From: Dictyocoela muelleri
Lineage: Eukaryota > Microsporidia
Direction of reading: 5' to 3'
NCBI GenBank assembly: GCA_016256075.1
Contig: SDVU01000568.1
Span: forward strand, 1-12,268
DNA: 12,268 bases
Shown here piece by piece: positions 6,939-12,268 of this stretch. The number at the start of each line of letters is the position of its first letter. Positions within the stretch are counted from its first letter, which is position 1. The notes beneath the pieces were generated by a model. That model did no database searches and was not told the DNA's origin. It was given only the letters and a program-made list of their open reading frames with translations. Made by a program: the position numbers and the translations under genes.

Positions 6939-7224
6939 GCATTATTATAGTCTCCTCGTTGCATTATTATAGTCCCCTCGTTGCATTATTATAGTCCCCT
7001 CGTTGCATTATTATAGTTCCCTCGTTGCATTATTATAGTCCCTTCGTTGCATTATTATACAGTCCTTTTCATTCTTATAAACCACTCATTTAATCCTTAT
7101 AAACCACTCATTTCATTCTTATAAACCACTCATTTCATTCTTATAAACCACACCTTGCATTCTTATAAACCACTAATTTCGTTCTTATAAACCACTCATT
7201 TCCTTCTTATAAATCACAAATTTA
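6939..7224 (+). repeat. 22-bp minisatellite, 13 units in exact phase, two subfamilies
   Basis: The array is exactly 286 bp, 13 x 22. Units 1-6 (6939-7070) follow gcattattatagtcccctcg plus tt. Units 7-13 (7071-7224) follow attcttataaaccactcatt plus tc. Both share the core att-n-ttata, so they descend from one unit and were homogenised separately. No unique spacers separate the units, so it is not CRISPR-like. A related array lies at 12037-12147. Function is unknown. Confidence 0.9.
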
Positions 7225-7550
7225 AAAATCTCCAAAAAGGATAACTTTTATTATGATAAAATTATATAGCCCGTTTCATTATTATTAGGGCACGGTAGAA
7301 TATTTGTTTTTTTTCTTTTTTTGACTAAAATTATGCGGTAAATATCAGGTATTTTACAAGATTATATCCGGTTTTTTTCGAGAAAATATCCGGTTTTTTG
7401 CTAATTAATATTTACGAAATAAAAAATGTTAGAGCTTTAATAAAGATTGAAATGAGAAAAGACGTGTTTTTGAACAAAGTAAATTAAAAACAAAGTAAAC
7501 CCTGATTTATTTTGATTCAAACTTAATTTTTATTATAATATAAGGAAAGT
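7225..7550. other. AT-rich stretch between minisatellite and Merlin, no gene
   Basis: There is no coding frame. tagggcacgg at 7286-7295 resembles the reverse of the hAT-like end near 10036 (ctagggcccgg), and aatatccggttttt-like motifs are repeated at about 7364 and 7388. This could be the left end of the decayed hAT element, but a final minisatellite unit (tttcattattattaggg) explains part of it equally well. Confidence 0.4.
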
Positions 7551-7573
7551 GGGTCTTCTTTCGAAACGTGCCC
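7551..7573 (+). repeat. Merlin left terminal inverted repeat
   Basis: gggtcttctttcgaaacgtg plus ccc pairs with 8668-8690; the first 16 bases match exactly on the inverted strand. Confidence 0.88.
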
Positions 7574-7668
7574 AAGCCAAAGGTCACTACCTTGGATTTG
7601 ATATTTTTAATTTTTAAAAAAATAATGAAAATAAAAAATATAAAAACACATAAAAAAATCCAAATATA

Positions 7669-8343
7669 CTAACTTAAATATAATTTTAATATTTCTTTGA
7701 AAATTTCAAAAAAATCTTCTCTTGAGTTATTCATCAAAAACCTCCTTTTAAATGTATATTCTGCTATCCAGTTGTCAACATTATCACGTTTAACACCGTG
7801 CTCTTTTCGCATAGTTCCTTTAAGATGGGCCCAAAATCCTTCAATATTATTAGTATGGGTTCCATTTTCGCTTATAAACCCCTCACTATAATTTACAACT
7901 TCATGAGATAAGCATAAATTTTCAGCAACACCCGGGTATGAAGGATAACCATCCGAATGTAATTTACTGCAAACACCTATTTTGCCTTCCAAAGCTCGCC
8001 TTAATGTATCCGTTTGTCTATTTTCTACCCGCTGTATATAAAATTGACTCTTATCAGTTGAATCGATTGCACCCAATATCCAAATAGTCTCTTTGGTATC
8101 ATCATCGGTACTAGTCGGGTATCTTATAATGCCTCTTCGACTTATAACAGTGTCATCAACTTCTGTGATTCTCCCTTCACCGCCGAGGAAAACTGGTATA
8201 GTGTGACAAAAATCTTTATAGCAAATTGATAATTTCTTTTTTATAGATGCAATTGTCGAATCAGAAACCCCATGATACCAAAATAATTGTTTATAATTCG
8301 CACCGCTTAGTATTAAATAAATTATGTGGATAGGTTTAGTCAT
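7669..8343 (-). CDS. Merlin-type DDE transposase, catalytic domain open
   Basis: This 224-aa frame holds the catalytic core of an IS1595/Merlin transposase, which cuts and rejoins the element's ends. The DDE triad is visible: D63 in TEVDDT, D131 in LHSDGYPSY and E168 in HTNNIEGFWAHLK, the last a near-consensus signature of the family. TTPs of unrelated classes lack that HTN-IEGFW-LK block. The first ATG (8343) is probably not the original start. The same frame stays open upstream to 8538 except for one TAG at 8401-8403 and encodes the family's zinc ribbon there. As it stands the protein would lack that DNA-binding part, so activity is doubtful although the core has no break. The stop at 7669 is about 120 bp inside the left end. 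Confidence 0.88.
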   Translation of the reverse strand: MTKPIHIIYLILSGANYKQLFWYHGVSDSTIASIKKKLSICYKDFCHTIPVFLGGEGRITEVDDTVISRRGIIRYPTSTDDDTKETIWILGAIDSTDKSQFYIQRVENRQTDTLRRALEGKIGVCSKLHSDGYPSYPGVAENLCLSHEVVNYSEGFISENGTHTNNIEGFWAHLKGTMRKEHGVKRDNVDNWIAEYTFKRRFLMNNSREDFFEIFKEILKLYLS

Positions 8344-8538
8344 CTCTATTTTGATGTTTATTAATGAAATTCTTTTTCGACAAAAGGGTGTCTTACATCT
8401 CTATAAAATTATATCATTTGAATCTCGACGAAAGACACCAACTTCTACGATTTCACTGCAGCCAGGACACACCTTATTAATCCTTATGTTATAATTATTA
8501 ATAAAAAAATCGAGTAATCTTTCATATTTATAAAAATT
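8344..8538 (-). pseudogene. Zinc-ribbon N-terminus of the Merlin transposase, cut off by an in-frame TAG
   Basis: In frame with the catalytic ORF, the minus strand encodes VCPGC at 8472-8458 and, 20 residues later, RCKTPFCRKRIS, giving a C-x2-C-x20-C-x4-C zinc ribbon as in Merlin/IS1595 proteins. The only interruption is TAG at 8403-8401, directly before the RCK; the family usually has a tryptophan there, so a TGG to TAG change is the simplest explanation. Upstream the frame closes at 8541-8539 without a Met, so the true N-terminus has been lost or shifted. Confidence 0.8.
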
Positions 8539-8630
8539 TTATCTAAAAAGCCTAGAATCATAGAGGTATTGAAAAAAAAACAATTTTGAAATATAAAAAA
8601 ATATTTTAGAAAAAAACAATTTTTTGCTTT

Positions 8631-8684
8631 TCTTTCGAAAAGTGCCTAAAATTTTTTTAAAATTTTAGAGCACTTTTCGAAAGA
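8631..8684. repeat. Inverted duplicate of the Merlin end (hairpin)
   Basis: tctttcgaaaagtgcctaaa (8631 onward) is the mirror of tttagagcacttttcgaaaga (ending 8684), differing by one extra base, around a 7-nt loop. The right end therefore carries two facing copies of the terminal motif, while the left end has one. Confidence 0.85.
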
Positions 8685-8690
8685 AGACCC
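8668..8690 (-). repeat. Merlin right terminal inverted repeat
   Basis: gagcacttttcgaaagaagac plus cc is the mirror of the left end at 7551-7573. It ends one base before the hAT coding remnant begins. Confidence 0.88.
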
Positions 8691-8691
8691 G

Positions 8692-9809
8692 AACATTCCA
8701 TTGTACAAATTACAAAATCCAGTATTAAAGTCTTTTATGGAAGATTATACAAACAAGTCGATTCGTGATGAATCACATTACAGAAAACTGTTAATACCAT
8801 TATTCGAAAGAGAAAGAAAAGCCATTTTCCAAATATTAATAAATGAAAAAATATTTTTTTTATTTGAAGAACCATGGATATAAATGTAAAATTTATTTTA
8901 AACATAATGGGAGGTGTTTACTCTGAAATAGAGAAATAAAACGTATCTCATCCGTACTGTTGAACTTTCAAAGACAAACTCCGAAACTGTTAGTCAAGAA
9001 ATCATCAATATAATGAGTGAGATATATGAAGGAAAAATTGCTTTTGCTAGACCTTTATTAATCTTATCCGATGGCGCCTCTTATGCCGTAAAAGCGGTAA
9101 AAATTTAACGTCTATATTTTTGAATCTCAAACATGTAACTTGTGTAGCGCATATGTTACATCGATTGTGTGAGAAAATTAGAGAAATTTCTCTTATATCT
9201 AACTCAGTAAGTTCGCTTCTTAAGCGCGCTCTAATAAAAAAATAGGGAAAATCAAGATCTTTTTTTTAGGTTTTGTAGGATTCCAACTTCCAAAGTTTCC
9301 AATTTTAACACGATGTGGCACATGGATATCCTTTTTGTTTGAAATATCTACAATTTTCCATTTTATTAAATATTTTGTGCAGAATTTTGAGGTTAAAAAC
9401 GCAGAATTTTTTCCTTTACTTGAATCTTTTGACGATGATAGATTTCAATTAGAGTTAGTTGAAATAAGAAAAGCCCATTTTATTGTTCAGTCTATTATAG
9501 AATCAGAAAAACAAAATTTGTCTACAAAACAACAAATTGATGTCTTGATTAATGTCGTAAAAAGCTAGAAAATTCCATATTAAAAAAAGTCGTCTATGTT
9601 AATCAATAAAAATACAGACCTTGTATTTTTTTCGATCGAACGCATCGACTTGCAAAGAAAGCGACAAAATTTACCAGTATGTACCACTTACTACCGTCGA
9701 TGTTGAACGTAGTTTTAGTAAAATGGTTACCATTTTAGATGATTTAAGACGGATAATGACTCTTAAAACACAGGAATTTTTATGCTTCTTATATTTTAAT
9801 AAAAGTTAA
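8692..9809 (+). pseudogene. Decayed hAT-superfamily transposase (N-terminus missing)
   Basis: Successive frames give the ordered landmarks of one hAT transposase: NIPLYKLQNP and RDESHYRKLL (8692-8880), TYLIRTVELSKTN and LSDGASYAVKA (8938-9105), HVTCVAHMLHR with the hAT C-x2-H motif (about 9130-9170), PILTRCGTWIS (about 9295-9335), and the C-terminal dimerisation segment YQYVPLTTVDVERSFSKM with DLRR (9672-9770). The reading frame changes near 8880, again near 8937, again near 9102 and after 9243, and the last block is in yet another frame after a stop at 9566-9568. The DETTD block bearing the first catalytic Asp is lost. The BED finger and roughly the first quarter of the protein are absent because the Merlin end lies directly upstream. 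It is non-functional and of moderate age, since motifs are still readable. Confidence 0.85.
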
Positions 9810-9957
9810 ATTTTTAATCTTATTTTCAAAATAAAAATTTATTATTCAACCTATAGACACAAATAATTGTATTTATAATAATTTAACCAACAATTTTAAA
9901 AAAATTAATCGCTATAAAAATAATTTAAAAAGCAGAGTTTTTTCTTTTATATCCTGT

Positions 9958-10036
9958 CTTTTGTCTAAAAAACAGGCTTTTTGTCTAAAGAAAACAGGCT
10001 TTTCGTCTAAAAAACCCGGGCTTTTCCGGGCCCTAG
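9958..10036 (+). repeat. Probable 3' end of the decayed hAT element with subterminal repeats
   Basis: Three units of cttttngtctaaaaaacagg type (19, 22 and 22 bp) lead into cccgggcttttccgggcccta. Read inward on the minus strand this end is ctagggcccggaaaagcccg, a GC-rich stretch of the kind found at hAT termini. It lies 150 bp after the end of the hAT coding remnant. The matching left end is absent or only vaguely suggested at 7286, and no 8-bp duplication is found. Confidence 0.55.
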
Positions 10037-10435
10037 TCATAAGTAAGGTTATTTTTAAATTCTAGTTTATATTTACCTTTTTATCTTTATCAATCATTTT
10101 TTAGAGGAGAGGTTGTTTATTTTTATTATTTTTTTGAAGGAATAAAACATTTTGATATAAATAACTATGATATTTTTAAAAAGAGGGGGTCTAAAACCGA
10201 GAGGGTTGTTAAATTCGAATCTTGATAAAATATAAAAAGATGCTATGGTATCTTTATATTTTAGTATTTTTTCAAAGAAATTTTTAAAATTTATTAATAT
10301 GAACGATCTATATATTTTAATGTTATAAGTTTTCAAATATTATATAAAAGACGTTTATTTTTAGTGACGTGGGGGTTAAAAAAATAAGCATAAACTGTAT
10401 ATAGAAAATATTAATTTTTTATAAATAAAAAACCA
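10037..10435. other. AT-rich spacer, only a small hairpin
   Basis: No gene is recognised. The minus-strand open frame inside it has biased AT-driven composition and no family features. A hairpin with arms taaaatataaaaagat (10226-10241) and atctttatatttta (10250-10263) is the only structure noted. agaggggg at about 10181 and acgtgggggtt at about 10368 are isolated G tracts. Confidence 0.5.
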
Positions 10436-10890
10436 GGCCAGATAGCTGTGTGGTTAACACTCTTGAATGTAAATTTAAGTATAGTGGTTTGAATCTCGCT
10501 GACGTCACTCTTTAATAAATAATGAGAGAATGACATTAGGCGATCATAACTATATAATTATAGTATAGTATAAAGTTGTTACTGTGTGGTATAGCTGATA
10601 AATACTTGGTCTAATATGAAAATGAAGCAGAAATGACTCTCTTATGTGTGGGGATGAGTACGACGACGCATCTCGGCAAAAAGTAGTGAAAAATAAAAAT
10701 TCTTGAAACGTCACTAATTACCTGTGTCCTGCTTAGTCATTGAAAAAATGAAGATCGCGTATACAGCTGGGCTTCTGGGTAGCTTAGGATGTGATGAAAA
10801 TTGTAAAATCACGAACCAAAGGTCAAAAACTATGGTTTGAGACAACTCTCCGGGTTGGCAGCTATGGATTTTTAATATATAATATATATA
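10436..10890 (+). mobile_element. SINE-like copy F, full length
   Basis: The best complete copy. Its head GGCCAGATAGCTGTGTGG starts at 10436. The A-box-like TAGCTGTGTGG (10443-10453) and B-box-like GGTTTGAATCT (10486-10496) are one or two changes off the pol III consensus. Between them the cttgaat/atttaag block resembles an anticodon arm. The body from 10498 parallels copy E block by block, including cgacgcatctcgg, taattacctgtgtcctgc, gatcgcgtatacagctggg and cttctgggtagcttagga. It ends with the gttggcagctatgga block and a TA-rich tail (taatatataatatatata) near 10890. An open frame through its 3' part has no protein features and is not a gene. Confidence 0.82.
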
Positions 10891-10973
10891 AGCGTTTTTA
10901 CGGAAGGCAAAATATAATTATAAATAATATTTTAACGCATGAACTATCACAAATTAATAAAAAAATCATTAAA

Positions 10974-11037
10974 ATTTTGTTTTTATATTTTAAACGTTTT
11001 GTACTTATTTTAATATTATTATGAATTTATCAATTTA
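10974..11037 (+). repeat. Dispersed 60-bp AT-rich repeat, copy 2
   Basis: attttgtttttatattttaa followed by the atattattatgaattta core, as at 99-158 and 11967-12026. The aatattattatgaattt part is duplicated once more at about 11036-11054, beside the tail of SINE copy G. Confidence 0.7.
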
Positions 11038-11061
11038 ATATTATTATGAATTTTAAATTTA

Positions 11062-11447
11062 ATATATATATATATATTACATGTTGACAACATCCATAGA
11101 TGCCAACCCGGAAAGTTGTCTCCTAACGTGGTCTAAGACCTTTGGTTCTTGGTGTTCCAATAATAAGTCACTTCCTAAGCTACCCAGAAGTCCAGCTGTA
11201 TACGCGATCTTCGTTTTATCAATGACTCAGCAGGATACAGGCAATTAGAGGCTTTTAATGAATTATTATTTTTCAGTACTTTTGCTGAGATGCGTCACCG
11301 TCCTCATACCACACCTAAGAGAGTCCCTTCTGCTTCATTATAATATTAGATAAGTCTTAATCAGCTATACCACACTTAAACAACTGTATATTATACTATA
11401 ATTATATAGTTATGACCGCTTAATGCATTCCCTTTCTTTATTTATTG
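11062..11447 (-). mobile_element. SINE-like copy G, lacking the tRNA-like head
   Basis: On the minus strand the copy ends in a long (TA)n tail (about 11062-11077), followed inward by tgttgtcaacatgtaa, the gttggcatc block, aagaccaa-type blocks, tatacagctggacttctggg, gcctctaattgcctgt, gcatctcagc and aatgaagcagaagg. Similarity to E and F ends at about 11447, just before the tRNA-like part, so it is 5'-truncated, which fits incomplete reverse transcription. Its 5' edge meets the agtggaca-type repeat at 11444-11487. It faces copy F tail to tail with about 170 bp between them. Confidence 0.8.
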
Positions 11448-11487
11448 TCACGGGACTGTGGATTTCCAGGGTCTATGTTTGTCCACT
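11444..11487 (-). repeat. Inverted relative of the agtggaca repeat at 269
   Basis: Reads gtcacgggact ... agggtctatgtttgtccact on the plus strand. Its complement shares agtggaca, agaccc, ggga and agtcccgtga with 269-313. It is next to the truncated edge of SINE copy G. Confidence 0.55.
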
Positions 11488-11628
11488 TTATAAAAAAAAA
11501 TTTTTTTTCAGTAAATTTTAATTTAAAAAAATACGGTTTAATAAAATGATTTTTATATAAAAAATTGTAGTTACGAAATATAAATTTATTTTCGAATGTT
11601 ATTAAAAACAATATTTTAGGGATTTTAA

Positions 11629-11952
11629 GTTCTACAACCGGTGGTCACACCCCTAAAAAATCAGTAAATCACAATTGGTATGGAAAGAATACAAGATTTC
11701 TGTATGAAATTTACTTAGAATTAAAAGATAAATTCTAAAAAGAAAATATATTTTTAAGAACTCTAATAAAATTTTGTTTAAAAAATCCCGGTTTTCATGG
11801 ATATTTGTAAATATTCATATATCAGAGCCTTTTAAAAAAATCCTTTTAAAGTTTTCCTTTTTATTCTAAGTAAATTTCATATGAAATGTTGTGTTCGCCC
11901 TGTACCAATTACCATTTACTATTATTGAATGTGTAACTGCTCGTTGTAGAAC
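11629..11952. mobile_element. Foldback/MITE element flanked by TTAA, about 90-bp inverted arms
   Basis: Left arm 11629-11720 (from gttctacaac to atgaaatttacttagaa) and right arm 11864-11952 (from ttctaagtaaatttcat to gttgtagaac) are complementary along their length with mismatches. The outer 10 bases are perfect mirrors, and TTAA follows on both sides (11625-11628 and 11953-11956), the target duplication of piggyBac-type elements. The ends lack the CCY start usual for piggyBac, so the family is uncertain. Nothing is coded in the 143-bp centre. It may be a MITE moved by a transposase elsewhere in the genome. Confidence 0.7.
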
Positions 11953-11966
11953 TTAATATTCTTAAA

Positions 11967-12026
11967 ATTTTGTTTTTATATTTTAAACATTCTTTAATTA
12001 AATATTATTATGAATTTATAAATTTA
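11967..12026 (+). repeat. Dispersed 60-bp AT-rich repeat, copy 3
   Basis: Nearly identical to 99-158 (attttgtttttatattttaa, then attattatgaatttataaat). It lies 10 bp right of the TTAA-flanked foldback and directly before the second minisatellite array. Confidence 0.75.
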
Positions 12027-12036
12027 CAGCCCTTTT

Positions 12037-12147
12037 CATTTTTATAGTCCCCACATTTCATTTTTATAGTCCACACATTTCATTTTTATAGTCCCTATAT
12101 TTTCATTATTATAGTCCCCATTTTTCCTTTTTATAGTCCCCTTTTTA
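12037..12147 (+). repeat. Second 22-bp minisatellite array, 5 units
   Basis: Five units of catttttatagtccccacat plus tt form (22, 22, 23, 22 and 22 bp). The core attnttatagtccc is the same as in units 1-6 of the array at 6939, in the same orientation, so the two arrays belong to one family about 5 kb apart. Confidence 0.85.
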
Positions 12148-12206
12148 ATAAAAAAAATTTAATATTACCCTTATAAAATGAATAATATCTCCAGAATGAA
12201 AATAAT

Positions 12207-12268
12207 ATGCAGAATGAAGACGGGTCAGAGGTGGCTGAGAACATAGCAGGTGACCACAAAAGGAAAAC
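12207..12268 (+). CDS. Possible start of a gene running off the window
   Basis: From ATG at 12207 a frame stays open for 20 codons to the window end (MQNEDGSEVAENIAGDHKRK). The last 50 bases are clearly richer in G and C than the surrounding sequence, which hints at coding or at the edge of another element. A different frame from 12178 closes quickly. There is no CCC motif close to this ATG; ttaccc lies about 40 bp upstream. No family is recognised, and it is too short to judge. Confidence 0.2.
   Translation, partial: MQNEDGSEVAENIAGDHKRK

Larger units (their letters stand above)
7551..8690 (-). mobile_element. Merlin (IS1016/IS1595-like) DNA transposon
   Basis: The 1140-bp element is bounded by inverted ends: gggtcttctttcgaaacgtg at 7551 and its near-exact mirror ending cttttcgaaagaagaccc at 8690. 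It encodes a DDE transposase on the minus strand. Merlin elements normally leave 8-9-bp target duplications, but the flanks here (aggaaagt, gaacattc) do not match, so the insertion was followed by a deletion or the outermost bases have changed. The right end sits against a hAT coding remnant. Single-ORF organisation, short inverted ends and transposase class all fit Merlin. Confidence 0.88.

Noticed and set aside
6939-7224. CRISPR-like array
   Set aside because: Units are head to tail with no unique spacers, and the sequence context is eukaryotic.
7286-7295. Left terminus of the decayed hAT element
   Set aside because: tagggcacgg resembles the reversed 3' end, but no 8-bp duplication is found and the bases overlap a degenerate minisatellite unit, so it is mentioned only as a possibility.
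7697-7891. Plus-strand open frame inside the Merlin transposase
   Set aside because: It is antisense to a well-supported DDE transposase and has no features of its own.
10094-10336. 80-codon minus-strand open frame
   Set aside because: It is built of Lys, Ile, Phe and Asn from AT-rich DNA, with no motif, no CCC context and no repeat of the frame elsewhere.
10791-11024. 77-codon plus-strand open frame
   Set aside because: It starts inside SINE copy F and runs through its tail into a dispersed AT-rich repeat, and copy E does not keep the frame.

Overview
This is a very AT-rich, gene-poor eukaryotic window, most likely from a microsporidian with an expanded, transposon-filled genome. Only two host genes are convincing. 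Both are short, intronless and divergent, and both have a C-rich motif (CCC or CCCC) a few bases before the ATG, which is the classic microsporidian start context. One encodes a Ran-binding-domain protein with an Asn-Pro pentapeptide repeat. The other encodes a Cfd1/Nbp35-type P-loop ATPase of cytosolic iron-sulfur assembly. The organism call is an inference from these traits plus a Merlin transposon, a class known from microsporidia.

Layout. 1-3660 is a nest of repeats. A tRNA-headed SINE-like copy (477-2732, minus) is split by a pogo/Tigger-like DNA element (689-2513, TA on both sides), which itself carries a second copy of the same SINE (1737-2170). Next comes a non-autonomous hAT element (2825-3384) with a perfect 8-bp target duplication and an internal foldback. 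4148-4849 is the Ran-binding gene. 5202-5660 is another SINE copy. 5858-6583 is the CFD1-like gene. 6690-7224 is a minisatellite, of which 13 units are in exact 22-bp phase. 7551-8690 is a Merlin transposon whose DDE domain is open but whose zinc ribbon is cut off by a TAG. It abuts a decayed hAT transposase (8692-9809) that keeps a GC-rich 3' end near 10036. 10436-11447 holds two SINE copies tail to tail. 11629-11952 is a foldback element flanked by TTAA. 12037-12147 is a second array of the 22-bp minisatellite.

The most interesting observation is the repeat family present as six insertions in 12 kb. It has a tRNA-like head with pol III A and B boxes, a conserved body of about 350 bp and a TA-rich tail, which is the architecture of a tRNA-derived SINE. 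The nesting shows it was active both before and after the pogo-like insertion. No working partner LINE is visible in the window.
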